Below are positions 1 to 6,923 of a stretch of 36,274 nucleotides of DNA, piece after piece. The notes under the pieces were generated by a model that saw nothing but the letters and a program-made list of their open reading frames with translations, had not been told where the DNA came from and did not search any database. Source of the stretch: a virus; IMG/VR virus record IMGVR_UViG_3300037102_000108, positions 1-36,274 of that record; one strand, written 5' to 3'. Each line of letters starts with the position of its first letter. Positions within the stretch are counted from its first letter, which is position 1. Made by a program: the position numbers and the translations under genes.

Positions 1-31
1 CGGCGGTTAAGATCATCTCTTTGTTTGTCAT
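1..31 (-). CDS. 5' end of a further early-operon gene (partial)
   Basis: Only the first ten codons are in the window (MTNKEMILTA), after which the gene leaves the left edge. The ATG overlaps the stop of the gene upstream as ATGA, and GAGG lies about 7 bases before it, so it is the next member of the same coupled leftward operon. Function cannot be judged from ten residues. Its presence shows that the early operon, and therefore the left prophage end, extends beyond the window. Confidence 0.6.
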   Translation of the reverse strand, partial: MTNKEMILTA

Positions 32-234
32 CGCACAACCTCTTTCGGATTCGCGCGCCACATTTTGTGTAAGACTCTCTGCAGATCGCCCGTCTCTTTC
101 TGAATCTGCTTGCTGGCCGCAAATAAACATGCAAGTGAGCTGATGGAGGGGTTTTCCTTGATCGTGCTCAGGTGCGACTGCGCCGAAGCGATGGCCATTT
201 CCACACATTCAATGCGACGTTCGAGTCGTGTCAC
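28..234 (-). CDS. small early-operon protein, unknown function
   Basis: A 68-residue protein starting at GTG, whose start overlaps the stop of the preceding gene as GTGA. The SD is inside the end of that gene. It is mixed charged and hydrophilic with no membrane segment, and the N-terminal half looks helical (MTRLERRIECVEMAIASAQ). I recognise no family. Its place among coupled genes downstream of transposase A and B suggests an accessory early function such as host takeover or regulation, which is inference only. An internal ATG at residue 13 is an alternative start, but it would break the coupling. Confidence 0.6.
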   Translation of the reverse strand: MTRLERRIECVEMAIASAQSHLSTIKENPSISSLACLFAASKQIQKETGDLQRVLHKMWRANPKEVVR

Positions 235-788
235 TTCGCTCCGCCTTTCTTCGCGGCCTTGGCGGCTTTGCGCTCGGCCTTGGCCACGGCCTCAGCTTCT
301 TTCTGGCGCAGCGCGGCGGCCAGCTCCACCGAGAGCGCCGGAGCCTTCGCGTTCACGTTGAAGCACGACGAGAAGATCGAGAGCAGGCGGCTCTGCACGT
401 CGCTGGAGAAACCGCCGATGGCCAGCTTCAGCGTGCCGGCCGCGTCCTTGCGCAGCGTGTGCTTCACCTTGCGGTCGAAGAGTTCAATGAAGACCTTGGG
501 GAGCTTGAGGCGCGAGAGCTCGCTCTGCAGCTCGCCAACCGGAGCCTCGATGATCTCGACGGTGGAGGCCACGGTGGCGTCGGCAATGTAGAGCGTGCCT
601 TCCAACCGCGTGGTCTTTTCGGCGTTGGCGGGCGTGTAGCCGTAATTCTGCACGGCTTCCAGCAGCGCGCCTTTGGCGGTGGAGAGCTTCTGCTGCGCCT
701 CCTCCACGACAGCCCTCGCCGCGTCGAAGTTCATGCAGAGACCGTCGATCATTTCGGGAGTGGGAGCTTGTTTCTTATTCGGAGTCAT
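231..788 (-). CDS. early-operon protein with Lys/Ala-rich tail, unknown function
   Basis: A 185-residue protein. The first 50 residues look like a helical or coiled-coil segment rich in E, A and Q. The middle is a compact domain (about 55-150), and the end is a basic helix of repeated K, A and E ending in KKGGAK. In many Mu-like phages the gene following transposase B and a few small genes is the end-protecting protein Gam, and size and place would fit. I do not see Gam's diagnostic residues, so I leave it unnamed. It overlaps the next gene by GTGA, and the codons for the final Gly-Gly form the SD of that gene. Confidence 0.7.
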   Translation of the reverse strand: MTPNKKQAPTPEMIDGLCMNFDAARAVVEEAQQKLSTAKGALLEAVQNYGYTPANAEKTTRLEGTLYIADATVASTVEIIEAPVGELQSELSRLKLPKVFIELFDRKVKHTLRKDAAGTLKLAIGGFSSDVQSRLLSIFSSCFNVNAKAPALSVELAAALRQKEAEAVAKAERKAAKAAKKGGAK

Positions 789-1053
789 GGTCAGCCTCGC
801 TTTTCTGGATTGCTTTGAAGGTTTCGTTGAGGTCGTCGAGATAGCGGGAGAGCCGCGTGTGGCAGCAGCCCTGGCCGCAGATTTCCTCGTAGGTGAAAAG
901 TGGATTGCGGTCTGGGTCCGTGGCCTCGATCGGCTGGAAGAGAATGCCTTCGAAGCCCGGCTTCACGATGGCGAAGAGCCAGTGATTCGTGTTGAGCTTC
1001 GGAGCGCCACAGACTCGGCAGATAAACGGTGGAGCTTGCAGAGGAATGAGCAT
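775..1053 (-). CDS. small cysteine-rich, probably zinc-binding protein
   Basis: A 92-residue protein with C12-x2-C15 near the N terminus and C59, C63, C64 and H65 further on, a spacing that could hold one zinc ion. The start is taken at the ATG sharing its A with the upstream stop (TGATG) because GGAGGTGA lies 7 bases before it. A longer reading from 1074 lacks this. The C-terminal 25 residues are acidic and helical. No family is recognised. Its position in the coupled early operon suggests a small regulator or a host-protein-binding factor, but nothing in the sequence decides this. Confidence 0.65.
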   Translation of the reverse strand: MLIPLQAPPFICRVCGAPKLNTNHWLFAIVKPGFEGILFQPIEATDPDRNPLFTYEEICGQGCCHTRLSRYLDDLNETFKAIQKSEADHDSE

Positions 1054-1373
1054 CAGTTCATCACCTCCAAACACCCCAGCGACGAAGACCTATCGCCGGG
1101 GACCCCGTGCGCCGTTTTTGCCGGCGAGCAGCGTACGGCCATGTCGATGGCGGCGTGGGCCGGCTCCATGTTGCGCAAGATGGCCTTGGCGACAGGCACC
1201 GGCACACCGCCGAATTCGTCGATGCAATCGAGCGCGAGCTGCATGTCGGCGCACAGCGTTTTGAGGCAATCGCCGAACTCGGAGGGAATGGCGGTCACAG
1301 CCTTGGCGCTTACGCATTGCGGCTTGCCGTGCTGGTCGATGTAGACCATGCGATTCTGAGGTTGATCGCTCAC
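1053..1373 (-). CDS. early-operon protein, unknown, with a repeat-derived C terminus
   Basis: A 106-residue protein with a GTG start overlapping the upstream stop (GTGA); an ATG nine codons in is possible. The first 85 residues look like an ordinary globular helical domain containing four cysteines (20, 36, 41, 50). The last 15 or so residues are encoded by a 37-base REP-like palindrome (1072-1108) that recurs at 23698-23734, so the C terminus seems to have been replaced or extended by a repeat. The gene ends TGATG into the next. No family recognised. Confidence 0.6.
   Translation of the reverse strand: MSDQPQNRMVYIDQHGKPQCVSAKAVTAIPSEFGDCLKTLCADMQLALDCIDEFGGVPVPVAKAILRNMEPAHAAIDMAVRCSPAKTAHGVPGDRSSSLGCLEVMN
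1072..1108. repeat. REP-like palindromic repeat, copy 1 (inside a gene)
   Basis: This 37-base stretch begins CACCCCAGCGACGAAGACCT. It matches the reverse complement of 23698-23734 at 36 of 37 positions. It is an imperfect hairpin: CCCCAGCGA pairs with TCGCCGGGG around a short loop. Similar GGGGACCCCG-bearing palindromes are, to my knowledge, frequent between genes of Acidobacteria. Here it lies within the 3' end of an early gene. Confidence 0.75.
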
Positions 1374-1594
1374 TTCGCGCCTCCGATTTTGTCGAGTTCC
1401 AGCTTCGCCTTATCGAGGAAAGCGTTGATGGAACGGCTGATCCCGCGGGCTTTTCCAAGCTCATAAGCCACGCCGGGCACGGAATTGCCGCCGTTCAAGT
1501 CCATGCGGATCAGCCGCTCGACCTGGGCTTGAAGCTCCTCGGTGCGAATCGCCGTTTGTCGCAGAAAGTTGTCGAGCGCTTTGGTGTCTCTCAC
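1370..1594 (-). CDS. small helical early protein ending in KIGGAK, unknown function
   Basis: A 74-residue, highly helical, charged protein. The start is the GTG overlapping the upstream stop as GTGA, with GGAGGT 5 to 6 bases before it; longer readings run through the upstream gene in another frame. It ends KIGGAK, the same six residues that end the unrelated protein at 5523-5693. The codons for these residues carry the GGAGG and GTG that start the next gene. No family recognised. Heptad-like L/I spacing suggests helix-helix packing or oligomerisation. Confidence 0.65.
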   Translation of the reverse strand: MRDTKALDNFLRQTAIRTEELQAQVERLIRMDLNGGNSVPGVAYELGKARGISRSINAFLDKAKLELDKIGGAK

Positions 1595-1896
1595 CGGCCA
1601 CCTCCTAGCACGCGCTCGACGGCGCCGCCGGGCAGAAAAGCCGCGCCGATCTCGACAGCGAAGTAAAGAGCGGCCGCGATCACTGCCGCCTTCGTCCAGA
1701 GATCGCAGAGCTTGTGCAGGTGCGCCGAGGGTGTCCAGACTTCCCAGAAGGCTGCCCAGCGGCGCAGACAAGCCCAACGTGTACGCCGGCGCACGCATAG
1801 GATTCTGGCGAGCGGGTACTCACGCATGGAGACTTCCAAATCTTCCGCGGACTCGATGATGAGGTTTTTGCCGGTGCCGAAAAATAGCTTTTTCAT
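1591..1896 (-). CDS. small membrane protein, unknown function
   Basis: A 101-residue protein. The N-terminal 30 residues are soluble. A basic tryptophan-rich stretch (about 34-60) follows, then one clear membrane segment around residues 69-90 with small residues, and a short arginine-rich end. The ATG overlaps the stop of transposase B as ATGA. The gene lies immediately downstream of A and B, where Mu-like phages keep small host-takeover genes. A role at the membrane, for example in superinfection exclusion, is conceivable but not shown. Confidence 0.6.
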   Translation of the reverse strand: MKKLFFGTGKNLIIESAEDLEVSMREYPLARILCVRRRTRWACLRRWAAFWEVWTPSAHLHKLCDLWTKAAVIAAALYFAVEIGAAFLPGGAVERVLGGGR

Positions 1897-2858
1897 GCCA
1901 CGGCCTCAACTTTCTCGGCAATATCGTCCTGCGCGGCCAGTCCTTCGCGTATCTCGCGAACGGCGGCCATCAAACGGCCGATGCTGATGTAGCGCTGGGT
2001 TTTGCGGTCCACGCGGACTGCGATGGTGGCCAGCTCAATCTGCTGGCGGATCAGCGCGGAGTCGAGCGTGAGGCTGGACAATTCCGACTTCAGGATGCCC
2101 GCGGCCTCGTCGGCGGTGATGGCGGGCAGCGTGATCTTGTCGCTGATGCGGCGCTCCAGTTGCTCCAGCGTGCCGGCGAAGCGAGCGAATATCCTGTCAA
2201 GCTCGTGGCTGCCCGCAAAGCAGAGGGAGAAGCGCGGATCTTCATCGAGCAGCTCGCGGACAACCTCGAAGCAATCGATGGAGAGGTGCTGCGCCTCGTC
2301 GAAGTAAAGAACCACGCGCGCCCCGCGAAAATCGAAGCGGAGGTTATGAATCGCGCGGTCGATGGCCGTATCCGATTGCGTTCCGCAGGCGGTGGCCACG
2401 CGCTTCATCAGGTCGCGGGGCGAGATGCGCGCGCGGCAATAGACGCGGAAGATGAATGTCTTCTGAGCGGCTGCGCGCTGGGCGTTGTGCTCGGCAATCA
2501 GGTAGCGGGATACGTCCGTCTTGCCCGAGCCAGGCGGGGCATAAACCATGTAAACTTGCGGCCGCTCCAACAGCCGGGCGAAGACGCCGCGCATGGCGCG
2601 CACAGTGCCGGTCTCGTAGATCTGCGTTGCGAATGGGGCTTCTGGCTCTACCGGGGTGTTTGCGACAAAGCCGGTGATGGCCGCGCAGATGCGCGAGGAG
2701 TTGGTGATGTTGCTGTAGTGGCCGTTCATGAACTGCGCGAGGGTGTTCGGCGAGTAGCCGATTCTCCGCGCGAAGTCCACCGGCGACATGCCGCTGCGAA
2801 TCATGAAGTCGGACGCGAGCCGCTGTGCCTGCGCCGATGTCTGTGTTTGGTCGATCAT
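1893..2858 (-). CDS. MuB-like transposition target ATPase (AAA)
   Basis: A 321-residue ATPase. It has an N-terminal Cro/XRE-type helix-turn-helix (about residues 20-48), as MuB has, then an AAA ATPase domain with Walker A APPGSGKT (107-114) and Walker B VVLYFDEAQ (182-190). In Mu this protein binds target DNA non-specifically as an ATP-dependent filament, delivers it to the transpososome, stimulates MuA and gives target immunity. Length is close to that of MuB (312). It overlaps the transposase gene by four bases (ATGA), so the two subunits are translationally coupled. The family call is secure. Confidence 0.93.
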   Translation of the reverse strand: MIDQTQTSAQAQRLASDFMIRSGMSPVDFARRIGYSPNTLAQFMNGHYSNITNSSRICAAITGFVANTPVEPEAPFATQIYETGTVRAMRGVFARLLERPQVYMVYAPPGSGKTDVSRYLIAEHNAQRAAAQKTFIFRVYCRARISPRDLMKRVATACGTQSDTAIDRAIHNLRFDFRGARVVLYFDEAQHLSIDCFEVVRELLDEDPRFSLCFAGSHELDRIFARFAGTLEQLERRISDKITLPAITADEAAGILKSELSSLTLDSALIRQQIELATIAVRVDRKTQRYISIGRLMAAVREIREGLAAQDDIAEKVEAVA

Positions 2859-4714
2859 GCTTTCTGTCTCTCCAAAAAGATGCGTGCGGCCTCTGCCGGC
2901 GTCGCTGGCCGGTTCGAGGGTTGATTGTCAGGGGACAGTTTTGCGAGGTGGGGATTGCGCTGGGTAATTACGTCAGAAATATCGGTATCGGCGGGGAGTT
3001 GCAGCCGCCGGGCCATTTGCTCCAGCGGCGAGAGCGCGCCATTTTGCCGCGCAACCAGGCTGATTGTGCCCAGCGCTTCGCGCGTCTGCTTTTCCAGGTG
3101 GCGGCGCTGCCTCATGCTCTCGGAGATCAGCGACTGTGTGTGCGGGTCGCTGGGCGCGAAGCGCACGAGTTCCTCGCTTTGAAGGGCGCAGATAAAGTTG
3201 CCGTCGAGATCGAGCGCGGCGGCGTCTTCCGGCGCGCCTGGCTCGTAGGCGATCAGGATGTCGCACTGATTCAAGTTGTGCAGCGCGGCGAAGCCGGCCT
3301 GGTCAGCGGGCACGTAGCGGCGATTGTTCAAACGAACAGCACATTCCTGAACGATTCTGCGCTCGTGTTCCGCCATTAAAAGAGCGAGTGTCGCCGGATC
3401 GGGCGCGGGACGCTGGTTGGGGTTGAGATTGTTTTCAAATACCTGGCGCGGTGTCCCGCCGTCCATGCCAATTCCCGTGTGAGGCGAATCCGCATATTCC
3501 TCCATCCAGGCCAGGCAGGCGCCGATGAAGACTGAAGCCTTGGGATGCTTCGACTCGGCAACGCGGCCATGGCGGGTCAGCTTGCGGTGTTCCATCATCG
3601 CGAGTGAAGTGGAATCGGGACGCGTGAAGGGGCTGCCTGTGGTGTATGTCGGCCAGCATTTATCGAAGTGCTCGTGGACGGTGCCCCAGAAGCGCTCTAT
3701 GTGCTTCGCCTGCCCGTGATAAGGCGCGCAATGCGTTAAGGCAGTCCCCACGCGCGCCAGAAAGCCGGTGGCCTCGATGGACTCAAGCTCAGCCTTGCGC
3801 CAATCCTGCGGCGCCAGTGGCGACTCCATCATGTAGCCGGGGGTCGCGCCTTTGCCCACCTTGCGATAATCCTTGCCGTTGTCAACGTAGACACATTCGG
3901 GAGGGCCGTACTTCGTAATGCCGCGGCGCATGGCGGCGGCGATAGAGCGCGAGCTGCCTTCCCAGCACCAGCTCGCGCCCATCGGCATCCGCGAGCGATA
4001 GTCGAGCCATCCGGTGAGCCGTATGCGGACCGGCGAACCCCACTCGACATTCGAGAAGCAATCGTTGGCGCACTCCACGTCGTGGATCATGTGATCCCCA
4101 ACCCACACAGCGTTGGCGTACACGTCGGTGAAGCCGCGCGTCAGATAGGGGCTCATGCGTTCCTGGTATGCTTTGCGGCCTTCACGGGCATAGACGACGA
4201 GCGACGGCGGCATGGATTTTAACCACGCTCTCACCGTCTCGTATGAAGGCAAATCTTCTTGGGGGACTTCGATCATTTCGCGGTTGCTCACGATGTTCTC
4301 GTGGGCGACGCGGCAGGACATGCGCTGGTCCAAAAAAAGAAATGCGGCGAGCCACGCGGCCCGAGGATAGGCCTCGAAGAATCTTGAAGTGTGCGCGTCT
4401 TTTCGTTTACGGTCAGCCAGCGCCGCAAAGCCGCCTGCCTTGTATGCGCGCAGCCAGTTGTAGAGCGTGCCTCGGGAGATGCTGTGCGCTTCGGCGGCGT
4501 ACTCCACCATCAGGGACGCGCTCGTGACAGGCGTTCCATCTCGCAGTTGCAGACGGCCAAACCGCGCGGGATCGCGTTGATATTCCAGAATCTGCTGCAC
4601 GACGGCGAGCCGCTGGGAGGCTTGCTCCTGGTCTCGCGGCGAGGGCAGCAAAATTCGCTGAGGCGAAGCAACAGGCACGGACATCGGCAAGCAAATCGAG
4701 AGTTGAGTGCTCAA
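2855..4714 (-). CDS. MuA-like DDE transposase
   Basis: A 619-residue transposase that would cut the prophage ends and join them to target DNA for integration and replicative transposition. The catalytic triad is visible in three motifs: D207 in WVGDHMIHD, D278 in YVDNGKDYR, and E340 in GQAKHIERFWG, the last closely matching MuA's own motif. An N-terminal helix-turn-helix (about 75-95, ISRGTLYNWLRAYKAGG) would bind end sites. The C-terminal region is basic and would contact the MuB-like ATPase. The start is a TTG overlapping the upstream stop, with AAGGGG about 6 bases before it. An ATG ten codons in is the alternative. Confidence 0.93.
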   Translation of the reverse strand: MSTQLSICLPMSVPVASPQRILLPSPRDQEQASQRLAVVQQILEYQRDPARFGRLQLRDGTPVTSASLMVEYAAEAHSISRGTLYNWLRAYKAGGFAALADRKRKDAHTSRFFEAYPRAAWLAAFLFLDQRMSCRVAHENIVSNREMIEVPQEDLPSYETVRAWLKSMPPSLVVYAREGRKAYQERMSPYLTRGFTDVYANAVWVGDHMIHDVECANDCFSNVEWGSPVRIRLTGWLDYRSRMPMGASWCWEGSSRSIAAAMRRGITKYGPPECVYVDNGKDYRKVGKGATPGYMMESPLAPQDWRKAELESIEATGFLARVGTALTHCAPYHGQAKHIERFWGTVHEHFDKCWPTYTTGSPFTRPDSTSLAMMEHRKLTRHGRVAESKHPKASVFIGACLAWMEEYADSPHTGIGMDGGTPRQVFENNLNPNQRPAPDPATLALLMAEHERRIVQECAVRLNNRRYVPADQAGFAALHNLNQCDILIAYEPGAPEDAAALDLDGNFICALQSEELVRFAPSDPHTQSLISESMRQRRHLEKQTREALGTISLVARQNGALSPLEQMARRLQLPADTDISDVITQRNPHLAKLSPDNQPSNRPATPAEAARIFLERQKA

Positions 4715-5526
4715 AGAGCGGCCCCTTGCAATTGCTGGTCAAGAAAGGTTTCTGTGTGTTGGCTGGCCGCTGAGCGCGCGGCAAATCTATCCACGGCCCA
4801 AACCACCGCTGCGGTGTAAGGCACCGCGCAGATCAGATCGAAAAGGTAGTGTTGGCCCGACCCTAAGGTGGCGAGGACGATCAGCGCGGCGTAGACGCCG
4901 CCGAGGGCGCGGCCCCAGTTCCAACGGCGAAGGAACCACAAAACCAAAAGAGCGCTGGACATGTGAACGGAAGGCACTCCGTTGGGCGCGGCGGAGATGG
5001 CCAGAAGATGCGGAACAAGGCCGGCCGTCGGCAGTGCCGGGAAAGATGGAAACGCGAACGCCGGGCCGCATACGGGAAAGAGCAAATAGATCGGGAGCGC
5101 GGCGAAGAGGTTCAGCAGGAAGGTCTGCGCCACGCGAATCGCTTCCCGCTCGGGGCGCAGCAGCAGCGTGGCGGCGAAGGCGCCGAGCATGGCCATGGGC
5201 AAAAGCCCGTAGCTCACGCTGACCAGAGTTCTGAGCCAGAGATGCACGGCCACGAGCTGGCCCAGGTGAAAGCTCGGCGAGCCGAAGAGGCGGTCGAACT
5301 GATAGATATAAGCGTCCAACTTGAGCGGACGCAACTGCGATAGCGAATTGGCCGTGAGCTGCGAGAGGATTCCCGCGGGTTCGATCAACAGCGCGGCGAC
5401 GAAAAGCCACTCTGTCTGTTTGCGCGCGGCGGGAGCGAGAAACCAGCGCACGGCCAGCAAAGGCACGATTAGCGCGGTCACGGCAACGCCCGGATAAATA
5501 GTCAGGAAGGATGCAAAAGGGTTCAC
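4711..5526 (-). CDS. PAP2-superfamily integral membrane phosphatase-like protein
   Basis: A 271-residue protein with about six or seven membrane segments. The PAP2 signature is present in its PAP2_3/inositol-phosphotransferase form: GPAFAFP (154-160), GVPSVHMSS (183-191, for the usual PSxH) and GQHYLFDL (224-231, for the usual HYxxD). H188, H226 and D230 would be catalytic. The family removes or transfers phosphate on lipid phosphates at the membrane. It starts at a GTG coupled to the preceding gene and overlaps transposase A by TTGA, so it is a true member of the transposition operon. Such a gene there is unexpected. Its role is unknown: envelope modification or exclusion are possibilities. 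Confidence 0.8.
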   Translation of the reverse strand: MNPFASFLTIYPGVAVTALIVPLLAVRWFLAPAARKQTEWLFVAALLIEPAGILSQLTANSLSQLRPLKLDAYIYQFDRLFGSPSFHLGQLVAVHLWLRTLVSVSYGLLPMAMLGAFAATLLLRPEREAIRVAQTFLLNLFAALPIYLLFPVCGPAFAFPSFPALPTAGLVPHLLAISAAPNGVPSVHMSSALLVLWFLRRWNWGRALGGVYAALIVLATLGSGQHYLFDLICAVPYTAAVVWAVDRFAARSAASQHTETFLDQQLQGAAL

Positions 5527-5693
5527 TTCGCACCCCCGATCTTCGTCGCGCGTTCGCGACGCTCGATGGCTTTGAGTTCAGCCTTTATGGACTCCCATGT
5601 GCGCCAGTCCTGCAGCGTGCGGTACATATCTGCGCGCAGCCAGAGAAAGACGCGCGTGAAGACAGCGGTGAGGCGTGCGGAGAGGGTTTTCAT
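5523..5693 (-). CDS. small basic early protein ending in KIGGAK, unknown
   Basis: A 56-residue protein. The start chosen is the ATG overlapping the upstream stop (ATGA); a longer version reads 12 codons into the upstream gene. It is basic and amphipathic (MKTLSARLTAVFTRVFLWLR) and ends KIGGAK. Its last codons supply GGGGG and the GTG start of the PAP2 gene. A short amphipathic helix next to a membrane-protein gene hints at a peripheral membrane peptide, but there is no recognised family. Confidence 0.5.
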   Translation of the reverse strand: MKTLSARLTAVFTRVFLWLRADMYRTLQDWRTWESIKAELKAIERRERATKIGGAK

Positions 5694-6109
5694 TTCGCGC
5701 CCGTTTTCTTGGAGGCGGCTGCGTTCCATGATGGATTTGCAGAGCGGGCGGCATAAAAGGCTTTTATTTTAGCGAGAGTCTTTCTGCTTTCATCCTCGAT
5801 GGCCACTAGAACTTTGTCAGAGTGGCGGCGTCCTCCAGCGACCTCAACCACATCGCCGACCGGGATCTTCATTCTTATAGCAACGCGCCCACAGACCCCA
5901 TCGAGTCTCGCATCCTGCCCCAAGTTCGAGACTGCCCCTATCTTCTGCATCTCAATAAACATCGGTATCAAAGAGACAGCGACTGTCCCATCTGCCCAGT
6001 GATTCTCAGAACGCTGTGCGGGAGATGCTCCCGGCAAAGATGCAGGCAAGATCAAAAGCCGGAAGGCTTGGCCGATGGCGGCGAAAAAGAGAACGAGGCG
6101 TTTGTTCAT
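5690..6109 (-). CDS. early protein with N-terminal hydrophobic segment, unknown
   Basis: A 139-residue protein with a hydrophobic N terminus after MNKR, roughly residues 5-27. This may be a signal peptide (cut after PGASPA) or an anchor. A domain rich in V, G and D follows, with a segment GRVAIRMKIPVGDVVEVAGG, and the basic end is KKTGAK. The ATG overlaps the stop of the HTH gene (ATGA). No family is recognised. If exported, it would act outside the cytoplasm, together with the PAP2 protein encoded two genes downstream. Confidence 0.55.
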   Translation of the reverse strand: MNKRLVLFFAAIGQAFRLLILPASLPGASPAQRSENHWADGTVAVSLIPMFIEMQKIGAVSNLGQDARLDGVCGRVAIRMKIPVGDVVEVAGGRRHSDKVLVAIEDESRKTLAKIKAFYAARSANPSWNAAASKKTGAK

Positions 6110-6315
6110 GCTGCGCGCCTTTCTGTCTTCCGCGCGAACCGCTGCACTTCGCGTTCGATGCGTGCATATTCCTTGGCCAAGGCGATCTCAACCTGGCGAG
6201 ACTGCCGCAGGCCATTGGCCACAAGGCACAAATGTGAGCGGCTGAGTCCGAGCTGTCGAGCCACTCGGCTCTGAATATTGCGGGTCAACTTGGTGCGAAA
6301 GGTGTTTGCGTTCAT
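6106..6315 (-). CDS. small HTH regulator, first gene of the early operon (Ner-like position)
   Basis: A 69-residue basic protein with a helix-turn-helix-like segment IQSRVARQLGLSRSHLCLVA (about residues 14-33), followed by a charged helix. It is the first gene of the leftward operon, directly across the divergent control region from the repressor, as Ner is in Mu and Cro in lambdoid phages. It probably dampens repressor or early transcription. The ATG at 6315 is preferred because any longer form would read through the early promoter. The Shine-Dalgarno signal is weak or closely spaced (AGGA). Confidence 0.65.
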   Translation of the reverse strand: MNANTFRTKLTRNIQSRVARQLGLSRSHLCLVANGLRQSRQVEIALAKEYARIEREVQRFARKTERRAA

Positions 6316-6367
6316 ATATCCTGTCCAGAGGCGAACCGGGTTTCGATACGCTGTTTGCCTCCAGATC

Positions 6368-6396
6368 ACCATATAACCGCAGGTATGTGATGTCAA
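6368..6396 (-). promoter_or_regulatory. early leftward promoter
   Basis: Read leftward, a perfect -35 TTGACA (6396-6391) is followed after 17 bases by TATGGT (6373-6368) as -10. The expected start of transcription is near 6361, about 46 bases before the HTH gene. The promoter overlaps the first operator-like repeat and the repressor start codon, so repressor binding would block it. Confidence 0.65.
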
Positions 6397-6421
6397 GCGA
6401 AAAAATAACCACAGGTATCTG
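6373..6421 (+). promoter_or_regulatory. paired operator-like repeats in the divergent control region
   Basis: Two 17-base direct repeats, ATAACCGCAGGTATGTG (6373-6389) and ATAACCACAGGTATCTG (6405-6421), differ at two positions and lie 32 bases apart, three helical turns. An inverted, weaker relative (ACAGGATATATG, read leftward) sits at the start of the HTH gene. They cover the -35 region of the early promoter and the first codons and ribosome site of the repressor gene, as expected for autoregulation. They are inferred to be repressor sites. Confidence 0.55.
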
Positions 6422-6923
6422 TCTCGATGCGGAGCAGTCGCTAGTCCAAAAAATTAAGGCATTGCGGGACACTAGACGTCTGAAACAGATAGACTTGGCG
6501 GAATTCTGCGGAGTGACACAAGTATCTGTATCTAAATGGGAAAAGAGCAGGAAGCCGGCGATTCCATCAGCTAAAAATCTCCTCAGGTTGGCGGAATTGG
6601 TTCCAGAAGAAGAGCGCCCATGGTGGAGAGCTCGCGCCTCAGAGCGCGTTGGATTCGAGGTTCAAGGGCTACAAGCTGTATCCCCATCGCCGACGGGACG
6701 AAAGAAGAGCGAACGGGTGGACGCGAAATTGCTGGCGCAGGTGCTTGAAGCGGTGGAAAGGGCGATGAACAAAGCCGGCGGATATTTTTCAACGAAGATT
6801 CGGGCGGATGTTTTAGCCTGGGCGTACGATAGCTGGCGGGAGAACGGGCATCTGGAAGCCTCACAGATCGAAGCCAAAGTCCAGGAGGCCCGAAGTCCAT
6901 CGAACCGGAAAGTGAGAACGTGA
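6390..6923 (+). CDS. XRE-family repressor, probable immunity repressor
   Basis: A 177-residue protein. The N-terminal XRE helix-turn-helix is about residues 18-70 (IDLAEFCGVTQVSVSKWEKS). A linker follows, then a C-terminal domain (about 100-165, LLAQVLEAVERAMNK) that would oligomerise or sense a signal. There is no S24 peptidase active site, so induction is not by LexA-type self-cleavage. The start is the ATG at 6390, since a longer form would run through the early promoter. It is divergent from the early operon and followed directly (TGATG) by the MuF-like gene, so both are probably transcribed in the lysogen. Confidence 0.75.
   Translation: MSSEKITTGICLDAEQSLVQKIKALRDTRRLKQIDLAEFCGVTQVSVSKWEKSRKPAIPSAKNLLRLAELVPEEERPWWRARASERVGFEVQGLQAVSPSPTGRKKSERVDAKLLAQVLEAVERAMNKAGGYFSTKIRADVLAWAYDSWRENGHLEASQIEAKVQEARSPSNRKVRT

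Noticed and set aside
231-788. Naming this gene as the Mu Gam homologue
   Set aside because: Place and size fit, but I could not match the sequence to Gam by eye, so the name would be a guess.
6106-6396. 96-residue version of the HTH regulator starting at 6396
   Set aside because: It would have to be translated from DNA that forms the promoter and operators; the ATG at 6315 is downstream of the predicted transcript start.
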